From the NCBI GenBank assembly GCA_017531385.1, contig JAFXLD010000064.1, forward strand, positions 1 through 61,403: a stretch of DNA of 61,403 bases, read 5' to 3'. The notes beneath the pieces are model-generated. The model did no database searches. It was not told the DNA's origin and worked only from the letters and a program-made list of their open reading frames with translations. Shown here in pieces: positions 18,227-27,581 of the stretch. The stretch is from Clostridia bacterium (lineage in GTDB: Bacteria > Bacillota > Clostridia > Oscillospirales > Acutalibacteraceae). The position numbers and the translations under genes are program-made. Positions within the stretch are counted from its first letter, which is position 1. Each line of letters starts with the position of its first letter.

Positions 18227-18760
18227 TTATTTGCGAGTTTTATATAAACCAAACGCAGAACCGGCAGAAAAGATTAATGTAATGATTAAAATTAACGGAC
18301 GTAAAGAAGTGCTTGAAACAAAAACATTTGTCGGACCGTTATATCCGCCGATTATAGTGGCATTTGCACTGATGTTATTCATTACGGTGTTATAATAAAT
18401 AAGGTTAACAATACTTCCGACAAGGATTGCTATTGAAATTACCAAAATGACAGTAAAAATAATTCTTCGCATTTTTCTGCGTGCCTCTTTCTGTTTAGCC
18501 AACTGATTATTTATTGATTCGAGATTTGTTGCAATAGCTTTTATATCCAAATCGTTATCAATTTTTATTTTTGTATCTAAAAGAACGCTGACTGTTGTAT
18601 CAAGTTCCTTGGCAATATTAATCAGCATTTCAGCATCGGGCACAGATAATCCGTTTTCCCATTTTGATACAGTTTGTCTTACTACATTCAGTTTTGTTGC
18701 AAGCTCCTCTTGTGAAAGGCCTTTTTCTTTGCGTAGTATTTTAATATTGTCATTCAGCAT
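18227..18760 (-). CDS. XRE-family regulator with two membrane segments
   Basis: 177 residues. An N-terminal lambda-repressor-like HTH (residues 1-60, LSQEELATKLNVVRQTVSKWENG) is followed by a short coiled segment and two hydrophobic helices (about 98-120 and 152-170). This architecture is common in Firmicutes and couples DNA binding to the membrane; ligand unknown. AAGGAGG lies 10 nt before the ATG. The promoter at 18795-18823 overlaps a perfect palindrome, suggesting autoregulation. Convergent with pckG. Confidence 0.82.
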   Translation of the reverse strand: MLNDNIKILRKEKGLSQEELATKLNVVRQTVSKWENGLSVPDAEMLINIAKELDTTVSVLLDTKIKIDNDLDIKAIATNLESINNQLAKQKEARRKMRRIIFTVILVISIAILVGSIVNLIYYNTVMNNISANATIIGGYNGPTNVFVSSTSLRPLILIITLIFSAGSAFGLYKTRK

Positions 18761-18777
18761 ATGTGATTGACCTCCTT

Positions 18778-18823
18778 AACTATAATTCATAATAATTATA
18801 GTTACTTTCTAGCGTTGCATCAA
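18778..18823 (-). promoter_or_regulatory. promoter plus palindromic operator of the XRE gene
   Basis: Minus-strand TTGATG (18823-18818), 17 nt, TATAAT (18800-18795). The -10 lies inside a perfect inverted repeat AACTATAATT / AATTATAGTT (18778-18787 and 18794-18803), a likely binding site for the encoded repressor. Confidence 0.65.
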
Positions 18824-18841
18824 GCAATGATAATTAACATT

Positions 18842-19810
18842 TTATCTTTCAATATAAACACCGAAACAAGTGCAGTTTGCGCCAGTTACAGTATCAATAG
18901 TATCAACACCTAGTTCAAAGTATTTTCCTTTCATGCCATTTGCATTCCAAACTTTTTTAAATTCACCGTCGGCAAAAAGATGTTGTTTACTGAATATTGT
19001 AGTATCTTTACCATCAAAATTAAAATACAATGTTGATCTTCCGGTTATATAAAACTTATCAAATATTTCAATATCACTATAATTTTCAGCCGCTTCAATA
19101 AAGTGTTCATTCTTCAAAAAATCACATAAATCCGAATATAATATTCCGTCTTCAGTTGAATAATAACTATACTTTTTATTGATTATGTATGATAGCTGTT
19201 CAGGCTGTTCACTCGGAGAAAGCAAAACAAGGCTGATATATTCGTGCAAAGATTCATCATTCATCTTGATTTCTGCAGACTTAAAGTTTCCGTCAGAATC
19301 AAGAATTATATCAATATCTGTGCAAACAGTATTTTCTGAAAAATAGCTGTTACGGCTATCCAATTCAATAAGCAATTCAGTTACAGCAATTCTGTTTTTT
19401 GTACCAAAGTCACCAATATATGTAACAGTATTCTGATTATCAATTACGGTTTTAATAAGAAATGATATTGAAAAAACGCAAAAAACCACAGCAACAATCA
19501 AGAAGAATTTTACTGTTTTCCCCTTTTTTATTGTCGTTTCAGTTTTTTGTACAGCTTCAACCAGATTATCATCTGATTTCTGAGTGAAGGTTTCTTCAGG
19601 AATTTTTTCTCCTGTCAACAGCTCGTTTACTGTTATACCCAATATACCTGCAAGGGGAACTAAAAAAGATGAGTCCGGCATTCCTTTACCTGTTTCCCAA
19701 CGGGAAATAGCTTTGTCTGTACAACCTATTTTTTCAGCAAGGTCTTTCTGTGTCATATTTAATTCAGTTCGTTGGACTTTAATAAATGCACCTATTTTTA
19801 CAACATCCAT
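18842..19810 (-). CDS. XRE-family HTH protein with membrane anchor and extracytoplasmic domain
   Basis: 322 residues. HTH at 4-60 (MTQKDLAEKIGCTDKAISRWETGKG), a charged linker, one transmembrane helix around 105-125, then about 195 residues predicted outside the membrane, rich in acidic and aromatic residues and without a recognised fold. It looks like a single-pass sensor-regulator. GAGGTG precedes the ATG at 19810; a longer frame exists upstream but lacks its own ribosome site. A promoter is at 19829-19857. The two neighbouring XRE genes share orientation and may have arisen by duplication of the HTH part only. Confidence 0.78.
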   Translation of the reverse strand: MDVVKIGAFIKVQRTELNMTQKDLAEKIGCTDKAISRWETGKGMPDSSFLVPLAGILGITVNELLTGEKIPEETFTQKSDDNLVEAVQKTETTIKKGKTVKFFLIVAVVFCVFSISFLIKTVIDNQNTVTYIGDFGTKNRIAVTELLIELDSRNSYFSENTVCTDIDIILDSDGNFKSAEIKMNDESLHEYISLVLLSPSEQPEQLSYIINKKYSYYSTEDGILYSDLCDFLKNEHFIEAAENYSDIEIFDKFYITGRSTLYFNFDGKDTTIFSKQHLFADGEFKKVWNANGMKGKYFELGVDTIDTVTGANCTCFGVYIER

Positions 19811-19828
19811 GTGTATCACCTCAACAAA

Positions 19829-19857
19829 ATTGTACCTACAAAAGTTATAATAATCAA
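19829..19857 (-). promoter_or_regulatory. promoter of the second XRE gene
   Basis: Minus-strand TTGATT (19857-19852), 17-nt spacer, TACAAT (19834-19829). Confidence 0.65.
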
Positions 19858-19928
19858 CCTATGAATCGTAGAATACGGGATTATTCACTATATTTTCCAT
19901 ACTACTTTATTCGAAGTGGCTCAATATG

Positions 19929-19966
19929 CAAACTGCCCCTACAAAAGTAAGAGCAGTTGATTTTTT
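19929..19966. terminator. hairpin after xylA
   Basis: CAAACTGCCCCTAC and GTAAGAGCAGTTG form an imperfect stem with an AAAA loop directly after the xylA stop. The T run (ATTTTTT) is on the + strand side, so it would terminate rightward RNA best; as the xylA terminator it lacks a clear U tail. Confidence 0.4.
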
Positions 19967-21284
19967 AACCAAAAAGTATGTTGTTTACAATTCCCTCAAG
20001 TCTTTCCTGTTTTCCTGAGCAAGGGGAGTTGATACCTTTAAGATTTTCTGCATAAGCTGAAAGTTCTTCAAGTGTAGCATCGCCTGAGAGGATTTTTGAG
20101 CCGATTTCTGTATTTTTGAATGAAGAATACTTCTGAGCAACAAACTCGTCAATTCTGCCGTCTTCAATGATTTTAGCGGCATTCATAAGACCGAGTGCAA
20201 ATGTATCCATACCGAGAATGTAGCTTTCAAACATATCCTCATAAGTGTTGCTGGGACGTCTGTTCTTTGCATCGAAGTTGAAACCGCCTGTAAGACCGCC
20301 TGCTTTAATTACTTCATACATACACATTGTTGCTTCATAAACATCAAAGGGGAATTCGTCGGTGTCCCAACCCAGAAGATAGTCGCCCTGATTAGCATCG
20401 ATACTGCCGAGCATGCCGTTGATTGCAGAAACTCTGAGCTCGTGCTGGAATGTGTGACCTGCAAGTGTTGCATGGTTTGCTTCAATATTCATCTTGAAGT
20501 CCTTATCAAGACCGTACTGACGAAGGAAACCGATTGCAGTTGCAGCATCAAAATCATACTGATGTTTCATAGGCTCTTTGGGCTTAGGCTCAATATAGAA
20601 ATCACCTGTAAAACCGATTTTTCTGCCGTAATCAACAGCCATTTTCATAAGTCTTGCAATGTTTTCCTGCTCAAACTTCATATCTGTGTTGAGAAGTGTT
20701 TCATAGCCTTCACGACCGCCCCAGAAAACATAGCCCTTACCGCCGAGTTTTACTGTGATGTCAAGTGCTTTTTTAATCTGAGCTGCAGCAAAACAGTAAA
20801 CATCTGCCGAGTTTGTGCTGCCTGCACCGTTCATAAATCTCGGATTTGAGAACATATTGGCTGTACCCCAGAGACACTTGATGCCTGTTGCATTCATCTT
20901 TTCAAGTATATAATCTGAAATTTCGTCAAGTCTTGCATTTGTTACATTGATATCATCAGCTTCGGGAACAAGGTCAACATCGTGGAAACAGAAATATTCA
21001 ACACCGAGCTTCTGCATAAACTCAAAGCCTGCATCAACTTTTGCTTTTGCGTGTTCCATTGTGCCTTTTTCTGCACCAAAAGACTTGTCTGCAGTGTCTC
21101 TGCCGAACATATCTGTACCTGCGGCACCGAGATTGTGCCACCAAGCCATAGCAAAGGGAAGATGTTCTTTCATTGTTTTGCCGAGAACAATCTTTTCAGG
21201 ATCATAAAACTTGAAAGCAAGGTTATTTTTACTTTTTGAACCCTCAAACTTTATTTCGGGAATGTTTTTAAAGATTTCAGCCAT
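19965..21284 (-). CDS. xylA: xylose isomerase
   Basis: 439 residues, the class II xylose isomerase length. The FHDVDLVPE segment carries the catalytic His-Asp pair, [14 protein letters not shown] and [17 protein letters not shown] supply the metal-binding Glu, Asp and His residues. It converts D-xylose to D-xylulose. GGAGG sits before the ATG. It starts 2 nt after the xylB stop codon, so the two are one operon in the order xylB-xylA. Confidence 0.97.
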   Translation of the reverse strand: MAEIFKNIPEIKFEGSKSKNNLAFKFYDPEKIVLGKTMKEHLPFAMAWWHNLGAAGTDMFGRDTADKSFGAEKGTMEHAKAKVDAGFEFMQKLGVEYFCFHDVDLVPEADDINVTNARLDEISDYILEKMNATGIKCLWGTANMFSNPRFMNGAGSTNSADVYCFAAAQIKKALDITVKLGGKGYVFWGGREGYETLLNTDMKFEQENIARLMKMAVDYGRKIGFTGDFYIEPKPKEPMKHQYDFDAATAIGFLRQYGLDKDFKMNIEANHATLAGHTFQHELRVSAINGMLGSIDANQGDYLLGWDTDEFPFDVYEATMCMYEVIKAGGLTGGFNFDAKNRRPSNTYEDMFESYILGMDTFALGLMNAAKIIEDGRIDEFVAQKYSSFKNTEIGSKILSGDATLEELSAYAENLKGINSPCSGKQERLEGIVNNILFG

Positions 21285-21286
21285 TT

Positions 21287-22771
21287 TTATTCCTCCGTTA
21301 TCATATCTGCAAATGTATTTTTAAGTGCAGGATATATCTTTCTGAATTTATTATATTTGATTTCATAACGGTTAGTTAAATCTTTATCAGGATAAACCGT
21401 TTCAGAAATTTGGGCAAGATTTTTACAGGCATCTTCAACTGAATCATATTCATTACAAGCTACCATTGCAAGAATTGCACCACCGTAACCGGGACCTTGT
21501 TCAGTTTTGAGAATATTAAGCGGAATTCCGAGAACATTTGCAAAGATTTTCTGCCAGAGCTTGCTTTTAACACCGCCGCCACAGATATTGCTTGTTTTAA
21601 TATCAATGCCGAGTGATTTGGCAATCTCGAAACTGTCACGGATTGCAAAAGCAACACCTTCAAGAACAGCCTGAAGCATATCTTCTTTCTTTGTTGCAAG
21701 GCTCATTCCGATAAATGTACCTCTTGCGTTTGTATCGTTAACAGGACTTCTTTCACCCATAAGATATGGCAGGAAATATACTTCATTTCTGCCGAGTTTT
21801 TCCTCATTTATAAGGCTTTGAACCCCGTTATAATCTTTATTGCAGAGAATATCATCCATAAACCATTTATTACATGATGCGGCTGAAAGCATACATCCCA
21901 TAAGATGATAACCACCGTCCGCATGCGCAAATGAATGAAGTGCATTGTTGTTGTCAACACCGAATTCATTACTTGAAATAAATACAGTACCCGATGTGCC
22001 GATTGATATATTACAGTTGCCGTTGCCGATGGTTCCTGTTCCTATTGCGGCTGCAGCGTTGTCACCTGCACCTGCCACAACAACAATATCGGGTGAAAGT
22101 CCGAATTTTTCTGAAATTTCAGGTTTGATTTTACCAGTGACTTCATAACTTTCATAAAGACATGCGAGTTGTTTTTCTGTTACTCCGCAGATTTCAAGCA
22201 TTTTCTTTGACCAGCATTTATTCTTTACATCAAGCAGAAGCATACCCGATGCATCTGAATAGTCACAGGAATGAACACCTGTAAGAAAATAATTTATGTA
22301 GTCTTTCGGAAGCATAATTTTACTGATTCTGTCAAATAAATCAGGTTCATTATTCTTCATCCACAGTATTTTCGGAGCAGTAAAACCTGCAAAAGCAATA
22401 TTCGCAGTGTTCTCAGATAAAACATCTTTGCCGATCACATTGTTAAGATATTTTACTTCTTTATGAGTTCTTCCGTCATTCCAGAGGATTGCAGGACGGA
22501 TTACTTCATCATTTTCATCAAGGACAACAAGTCCGTGCATCTGACCGCCGCAACCGATTCCTTTAACTGCGGATTTATCACAATCTGCAAGTAATTCGGC
22601 AAGACCCTCATTGACTGCTGTTATCCAGTCTTCAGGATTTTGTTCAGACCAGCCTGAATGCGGAAAATAAACTGGATATTCTTTTGAAACCTCATTAATA
22701 ATTGCACCTTTTTCATCAACAAGAAGTAATTTGACTGCAGATGTACCAAGGTCAATTCCTATATAAAGCAT
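21287..22771 (-). CDS. xylB: xylulokinase
   Basis: 494 residues, FGGY kinase. [14 protein letters not shown] begins the fold, [10 protein letters not shown] and [12 protein letters not shown] are typical of xylulokinases, and [13 protein letters not shown] is the FGGY sugar-site region. It phosphorylates D-xylulose to xylulose-5-phosphate. The ATG at 22771 follows AAGGGTG at good spacing; an upstream in-frame GTG overlaps that site and is less likely. First gene of the xylBA operon, under the promoter at 22802-22830. No obvious xylR operator or cre box was found by eye. Confidence 0.95.
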   Translation of the reverse strand: MLYIGIDLGTSAVKLLLVDEKGAIINEVSKEYPVYFPHSGWSEQNPEDWITAVNEGLAELLADCDKSAVKGIGCGGQMHGLVVLDENDEVIRPAILWNDGRTHKEVKYLNNVIGKDVLSENTANIAFAGFTAPKILWMKNNEPDLFDRISKIMLPKDYINYFLTGVHSCDYSDASGMLLLDVKNKCWSKKMLEICGVTEKQLACLYESYEVTGKIKPEISEKFGLSPDIVVVAGAGDNAAAAIGTGTIGNGNCNISIGTSGTVFISSNEFGVDNNNALHSFAHADGGYHLMGCMLSAASCNKWFMDDILCNKDYNGVQSLINEEKLGRNEVYFLPYLMGERSPVNDTNARGTFIGMSLATKKEDMLQAVLEGVAFAIRDSFEIAKSLGIDIKTSNICGGGVKSKLWQKIFANVLGIPLNILKTEQGPGYGGAILAMVACNEYDSVEDACKNLAQISETVYPDKDLTNRYEIKYNKFRKIYPALKNTFADMITEE

Positions 22772-22801
22772 AAATTTCACCCTTTATATAATAGTGAAAT
22801 A

Positions 22802-22830
22802 AGTATAGCATTTTAATCTTATAATATCAA
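22802..22830 (-). promoter_or_regulatory. promoter of xylBA
   Basis: Minus-strand TTGATA (22830-22825), 17-nt spacer, TATACT (22807-22802). Confidence 0.75.
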
Positions 22831-22841
22831 TAGAGATAAAA

Positions 22842-22879
22842 CAAAAAAAAATCTCACTGTCTTTTTAAGACAGTGAGAA
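22842..22879 (-). terminator. terminator of the NhaC-type transporter
   Basis: Minus-strand stem TCTCACTGTCTT / AAGACAGTGAGA followed by a run of nine T residues; a strong intrinsic terminator. Confidence 0.9.
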
Positions 22880-22893
22880 AATGATAATAAATT

Positions 22894-24684
22894 TTATTTT
22901 GCTGTTTTCTTATCTTTCTTTGTAAGTACTTTTATTACAAGAATTGTACCTACTGTAAGAACAGCGCCGATTGCAAGCATAATTGCAGCATTCTGTACAA
23001 AACCGGAAATCACATAACATACAAATGATATTGCGGCAACAGTAATTGCATAGGGAAGCTGAGTATTTACATGGTTGATGTGGTTGCACTGAGCACCTGC
23101 AGACGACATAATTGTTGTATCTGAAATGGGTGAACAGTGGTCACCGCAGACAGCACCTGCAAGACAAGCAGAAATACCGATAACAAGAATTGTCGAATCA
23201 GCCGGGAAGATAGCTGTAACGATGGGGATAAGAATGCCGAATGTACCCCATGATGTACCCGTAGCAAATGCAAGACCGCAGGCAACAAGGAAAATGATAG
23301 CGGGAAGGAAGTTTGCAAGACCTTCAGCAGCACCGTTCATAAGATCAGCAACAAAGTACTTTGCACCGAGAAGACCTGTCATATTCTTAAGAGCTGTTGC
23401 AAATGTAAGAATTGTGATAGCGGGAACCATTGCCTTGAATCCTTCGGGAACGCATTCCATAGCACCCTTAAATGTGATAACTCTTCTGCATACCATATAA
23501 ATCATGGTAAGAACAAGAGCAATGAGTGCACCCCAAGGAAGACCTACAGTAGCATCTGTATCTGAAAATGCAGTAATAAAGTCTGCACCGTCGAGAATAC
23601 CGCCGTTATATACAAGAGCGAATACACAAGTTACTATAAGGAAAACAACCGGGAGAATAAGGTCAATAACTTTACCTTTTGAATTTCCTGCATCTTCTGC
23701 AACATTGTCAACTCTGTCACCTGATGTGTAAAGATCATTGTTGAGAACAGCATTCATTTCATGAAGTTTCATCGGTCCGTAATCAACTTTAAGAAATACG
23801 ATTGCGATGATGAATACGAATGTGAGAAGTGAATAATAGTTATAGGGGATAGCCTGAATAAAGAGCTTGAGTCCCTGACCTTCTTCTGCATAAGAAGCAA
23901 CTGCAGCTGCCCATGAAGAAATGGGAGCAATCATACAGATAGGAGCAGCAGTAGCATCAATAAGATATGCAAACTTAGCCCTTGAAACATTATGAGAGTC
24001 TGTAACAGGTCTCATAACTGAACCGACTGTAAGGCAGTTGAAGTAGTCGTCGATGAAAATAAGTACACCGAGAGCGAATGTTGCAAGCATAGCACCTGCT
24101 CTTGACTTGATGTGCTTAACAGCCCAGTTACCGAATGCTCTTGAACCGCCTGATTTGTTGATAAGAGCAACCATAACACCGAGAAGCACAAGGAAAATGA
24201 ATATACCTGCGCTGTCAGAAACGGCTGAAATAAGACCGTCGTTGATGATATAGTCCATTGAACCCGTAAGGCTGAAACCTTCTTTGAACAGGTTTGCTGA
24301 AAGAAGACCGCCGGCTACAATACCAACAAACAGTGAAGAATAAACTTCTTTTGTGATAAGAGCAAGTCCGATAGCGATAATGGGAGGAACGAGTGCCCAG
24401 AATGATGCAAAATAACCGCTGCTTGCAGTTTCTTTTACATTGATGATACCTGTGCCGCCGCAGGATTCACAAACAGCATTGTGTTCGCATGTAAAACCTG
24501 TTCCGTCACAGTCTTCACAACTCTCTTCATAAACGTTGAGAGCTGATACTGATGATTCTGTTGTTGCGCCGATTGTCAATGTGTCTTCTGATGTGGGTTC
24601 AGCAGAAGCCGCAGCAGTTATGATCATAAAGCTGCAGAAAACAATTGCAAGAATCATACAAAGGAGTTTTTTGCGTGTTTTCAT
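22894..24684 (-). CDS. NhaC-superfamily transporter, probable lysine transporter, with secreted Cys-rich N-terminal extension
   Basis: 596 residues from the ATG at 24684 (GGAAG upstream). Residues 1-28 look like a signal peptide. Residues 56-63 and 72-79 are two CxxCxGxG motifs (CEDCDGTG, CESCGGTG) with Cys66 between them, as in the DnaJ zinc centre, predicted to lie outside the membrane. From about 90 onward there are eleven or so membrane helices with the NhaC-family hallmark CGDHCSPISDTTIMSS. NhaC proteins are annotated as Na+/H+ antiporters, but the lysine riboswitch upstream points to lysine uptake, as proposed for LysW of this superfamily. Codon bias suggests good expression. Confidence 0.85.
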   Translation of the reverse strand: MKTRKKLLCMILAIVFCSFMIITAAASAEPTSEDTLTIGATTESSVSALNVYEESCEDCDGTGFTCEHNAVCESCGGTGIINVKETASSGYFASFWALVPPIIAIGLALITKEVYSSLFVGIVAGGLLSANLFKEGFSLTGSMDYIINDGLISAVSDSAGIFIFLVLLGVMVALINKSGGSRAFGNWAVKHIKSRAGAMLATFALGVLIFIDDYFNCLTVGSVMRPVTDSHNVSRAKFAYLIDATAAPICMIAPISSWAAAVASYAEEGQGLKLFIQAIPYNYYSLLTFVFIIAIVFLKVDYGPMKLHEMNAVLNNDLYTSGDRVDNVAEDAGNSKGKVIDLILPVVFLIVTCVFALVYNGGILDGADFITAFSDTDATVGLPWGALIALVLTMIYMVCRRVITFKGAMECVPEGFKAMVPAITILTFATALKNMTGLLGAKYFVADLMNGAAEGLANFLPAIIFLVACGLAFATGTSWGTFGILIPIVTAIFPADSTILVIGISACLAGAVCGDHCSPISDTTIMSSAGAQCNHINHVNTQLPYAITVAAISFVCYVISGFVQNAAIMLAIGAVLTVGTILVIKVLTKKDKKTAK

Positions 24685-24711
24685 TGAAATCTTCCTTTCG
24701 GTTTTGTAAAT

Positions 24712-24744
24712 AAAAAACAGACCACAGTGAAATACACCATGATC
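24712..24744 (-). terminator. attenuator hairpin of the lysine riboswitch
   Basis: Minus-strand stem GATCATGGTG (24744-24735) with CACTGTGGTC (24729-24720) and loop TATTT, ten pairs including wobbles, followed by TG and six T. It lies between the aptamer and the gene, so it is the regulated terminator. Confidence 0.8.
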
Positions 24745-24759
24745 ATGAGAATCAATCAC

Positions 24760-24912
24760 GATAGCACTCCACAAATGTGACAGTTTACGGCATATTCTGC
24801 CGCACCCCGAATAATAACTCTCCGATAAAAGTTATCACCCTCGGCAATAATTCCTTTCACTTGTCCTACTATCGGGAAACAGACAGTTACTGATAATTAT
24901 TGCACCTCTATC
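24760..24912 (-). promoter_or_regulatory. lysine riboswitch (L-box) aptamer
   Basis: On the minus strand the 153-nt aptamer opens GATAGAGGTGC (from 24912), contains AGTAGGACAAGTGAAAGG, GCCGAGGG, and CTGTCA, and closes TGGAGTGCTATC (to 24760), so that GATAG and CTATC form P1. These are the conserved lysine-riboswitch core segments in order. Lysine binding should favour P1 and leave the downstream terminator free, switching the transporter off when lysine is plentiful. Confidence 0.92.
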
Positions 24913-24923
24913 TTATTAAAATA

Positions 24924-24952
24924 AATATATCATAAAGATTGTGCAAAGTCAA
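24924..24952 (-). promoter_or_regulatory. promoter of the riboswitch-transporter unit
   Basis: Minus-strand TTGACT (24952-24947), 17-nt spacer, TATATT (24929-24924), just ahead of the aptamer. Confidence 0.75.
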
Positions 24953-25102
24953 CAATTAAATTGTAGATAAAAGAAGATTGATGTAATATTTTGTATTTAT
25001 TTTTCTAAAATATAAAAATAATTTATTTACAAATCGGTATAATATAGATATCCAGAGCATAATGGATGTGTATATCAACCAATAACATAAAGGAGAGTTT
25101 TT

Positions 25103-26251
25103 ATGGCAAACAGATTTGTACTCAATGAAACAAGCTATCATGGCAAAGGTGCTATCGCAGCAGTTGCTGACGAAATCAAGGCAAGAGCATTCAAAAAAGC
25201 TTTTGTATGTTCAGACCCTGACCTTATCAAGTTCGGTGTTACAAAGAAAGTAACTGACATTCTTGATGGTGCTGAAATAGCTTATGAGATTTTCTCAGAA
25301 ATCAAAGCTAACCCCACAGTTGAAAATGTCCAGGCAGGTGTATCTGCATTCAAAGCATCAGGTGCTGATTGTATCGTAGCAATCGGCGGCGGTTCATCAA
25401 TGGATACTGCTAAAGCTATCGGTATTATCATCACAAACCCCGAATTTGCTGATGTTGTTTCACTTGAAGGTGTTGCTCCCACAAAGAACAAGTGTGTTCC
25501 CATTATCGCAATTCCCACAACAGCAGGCACAGCCGCTGAAGTTACAATCAACTATGTTATCACAGACGTTGCAAACAACCGTAAAATGGTTTGTGTTGAC
25601 GTTCATGATATTCCCGTTGTTGCAGTTGTTGACCCTGATATGATGGCTTCTATGCCCAAAGGTCTCACTGCTGCTACAGGTATGGATGCTCTTACTCATG
25701 CAATTGAAGGTTACATCACTAAGGGCGCATGGGAAATGAGTGATATGTTCCATATCAAGGCTATCGAAATCATTGCAAAGAGCCTCCGCGGTGCTGTTGA
25801 AAACACAGACGAAGGCAGAGAAGGTATGGCTCTCGGTCAGTATGTTGCAGGTATGGGCTTCTCAAATGTCGGACTCGGTATTGTTCATTCAATGGCACAT
25901 CCTCTCGGTGCTCTTTATGACACACCTCACGGCGTTGCAAATGCTATCATTCTTCCCACAGTTATGGAATACAATGCTTCCGAAACAGGTGAGAAGTACA
26001 GAGATATTGCAAAGGCTATGGGTGTTGACGGTGTTGACGCAATGACTCTTGAAGATGCAAGAAAAGCAGCAATTGACGCAGTTAAGAAGCTTGGTGCTGA
26101 TGTAGGTATTCCTGCTGACCTTAAAGATATTGTAAAAGCAGAAGATGTTGGTTTCCTTGCACAGTCAGCATTTGACGATGCTTGCCGTCCCGGAAATCCC
26201 AGAGATACATCTGTTGAAGAAATTAAAGCACTTTATCTTTCACTTATGTAA
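25103..26251 (+). CDS. fucO: lactaldehyde reductase / iron-containing alcohol dehydrogenase FucO
   Basis: 382 residues, the same length as E. coli FucO and alike over the whole chain (MANRFVLNET, VAIGGGSSMDTAKAIGII, IPTTAGTAAEVTINYVITD). GGGS binds NAD(H). The metal ligands are the Asp and His of GMDALTHAIEGYI and the two His of HSMAHPLGALYDTPHG. It reduces L-lactaldehyde to 1,2-propanediol, or similar short aldehydes, in fermentation. AAGGAGAG precedes the ATG. A perfect TATAAT is at 25038-25043 but no good -35 was seen. Strong codon bias suggests abundance. Confidence 0.92.
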   Translation: MANRFVLNETSYHGKGAIAAVADEIKARAFKKAFVCSDPDLIKFGVTKKVTDILDGAEIAYEIFSEIKANPTVENVQAGVSAFKASGADCIVAIGGGSSMDTAKAIGIIITNPEFADVVSLEGVAPTKNKCVPIIAIPTTAGTAAEVTINYVITDVANNRKMVCVDVHDIPVVAVVDPDMMASMPKGLTAATGMDALTHAIEGYITKGAWEMSDMFHIKAIEIIAKSLRGAVENTDEGREGMALGQYVAGMGFSNVGLGIVHSMAHPLGALYDTPHGVANAIILPTVMEYNASETGEKYRDIAKAMGVDGVDAMTLEDARKAAIDAVKKLGADVGIPADLKDIVKAEDVGFLAQSAFDDACRPGNPRDTSVEEIKALYLSLM

Positions 26252-26266
26252 TCAATGAAAAAAATT

Positions 26267-26298
26267 AAGCACTGTCCGGAAGGGCAGTGCTTATCTTT
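26267..26298. terminator. terminator after fucO
   Basis: Stem AAGCACTGTCC with GGGCAGTGCTT around a GGAA loop (26267-26292), then ATCTTTT. It sits between convergent genes. Confidence 0.8.
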
Positions 26299-27506
26299 TA
26301 TAAAGTTATTGTATATTCAATGATATCCAAAGTTCTGTAATAGTAAGCAATTATAACAAGTCTGTGCGTACCGCTTTCAGTCGGAATTGTATTGATTTCT
26401 TTTGTGTCAACATTATACAGAATAGAATATTCAGAATCTGCAAAATAATCGGGATAGGGAACAATATGCAGGAAATCGTCGGGAAAACCTTTCTTCCAGA
26501 TATCATAAGAAATAATCTTTTCAACATAGTTTATTTTAGTTTCAACATATTCAAGTTCTGTAAATTCCATATCTATTTCATTGATTATTTCAATTCTGTT
26601 GTCTTCTGAGTAAAATTCTTTATAAAAATTGATATAATCAGGAACAGGAATGTCAATTCCGAGATGTTTTTCTGTTTCAGCAATAACATTATATCCGCTA
26701 TCATAATACTTGTTGTAACCGACCTGTTCAATACCACTTATTATACACAAAACTGAAATAATAATTCCGGCAATCAATCCTGGAATCCATTTAATATCCC
26801 GTTTTTTACGGACTAATGAATTGATAATCATTCCTAGCGAGAAAGGTAATACTGTAAAATATATCCAATAACAAGGATTGCCGAGATGCAATGCAATATT
26901 GTCTTTGCATGCAACAACAAATGCATACAATCCGAAAGTCAGAACCAGAAAAGTTATTGTCACAGCATTATGTTTTTTGATTTTTGAGTATTTTTCGGTT
27001 GCTTTCCTGAATTTATCAAATAAAATACTATCATGTCTGATTATTGACTTCCTGATAAAATATACCTGCATATCATCAGAAAAAACAAAAAATTCGTCAT
27101 TTTCTTTTATTGTGATGATGCTGTCATAATTAATTGAAACTTTGCTGACAAGTTCATAGTTTTCAATTATCGAAAGTGACAGTTTTTCATCAAAAACATC
27201 AATAAGATACTGCCTGTTTTCTATAATCAGACTTTTTTTAACCCAGTTCTTTTTAATTGAATGAGAACCGATCAGCATTAAGAGAATATAAAACAAACCT
27301 GTACAAAGCAGGACAAGAGATGTCAATGAGTTGAATGGCATAAATATCAATGCTGACACAACAAAAATAAGTGCGCAAATTAAAATTGATTTATTTCTTT
27401 GCCTTGTTGAAAGCTTGTATATGTTCATGTATTCATCTTTTGAAACAGACATTATATACTGTTCATTTCCACTATTTACAGTGTAAATATTATCATTATC
27501 ATCCAT
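26298..27506 (-). CDS. membrane protein of unknown function, YcxB-like N-terminal half
   Basis: 402 residues. Two helices near 40-85 followed by a strand-rich segment (NYDSIITIKENDEFFVFSDDMQVYFIRK) resemble the YcxB-like domain found in many Clostridial membrane proteins. Two to three further helices (about 180-255) precede a C-terminal soluble domain of about 140 residues, presumably outside, without a recognised fold. No partner gene is next to it. Function unknown. Confidence 0.65.
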   Translation of the reverse strand: MDDNDNIYTVNSGNEQYIMSVSKDEYMNIYKLSTRQRNKSILICALIFVVSALIFMPFNSLTSLVLLCTGLFYILLMLIGSHSIKKNWVKKSLIIENRQYLIDVFDEKLSLSIIENYELVSKVSINYDSIITIKENDEFFVFSDDMQVYFIRKSIIRHDSILFDKFRKATEKYSKIKKHNAVTITFLVLTFGLYAFVVACKDNIALHLGNPCYWIYFTVLPFSLGMIINSLVRKKRDIKWIPGLIAGIIISVLCIISGIEQVGYNKYYDSGYNVIAETEKHLGIDIPVPDYINFYKEFYSEDNRIEIINEIDMEFTELEYVETKINYVEKIISYDIWKKGFPDDFLHIVPYPDYFADSEYSILYNVDTKEINTIPTESGTHRLVIIAYYYRTLDIIEYTITL

Positions 27507-27542
27507 AATGTCACCTCAGATTCATATTAACACACAATATAT

Positions 27543-27572
27543 AAAAAATCAAGCGACAGAAAACTGCCGCCT
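27543..27572 (-). terminator. terminator of glutamine synthetase
   Basis: Minus-strand AGGCGGCAG / CTGTCGCTT around TTTT, then GATTTTTT. Immediately after the stop codon region. Confidence 0.8.
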
Positions 27573-27581
27573 GATAAATAA

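Noticed and set aside
16858-18282. Open + strand frames overlapping pckG in another phase
   Set aside because: Products of strong codon bias in pckG; no recognisable protein.
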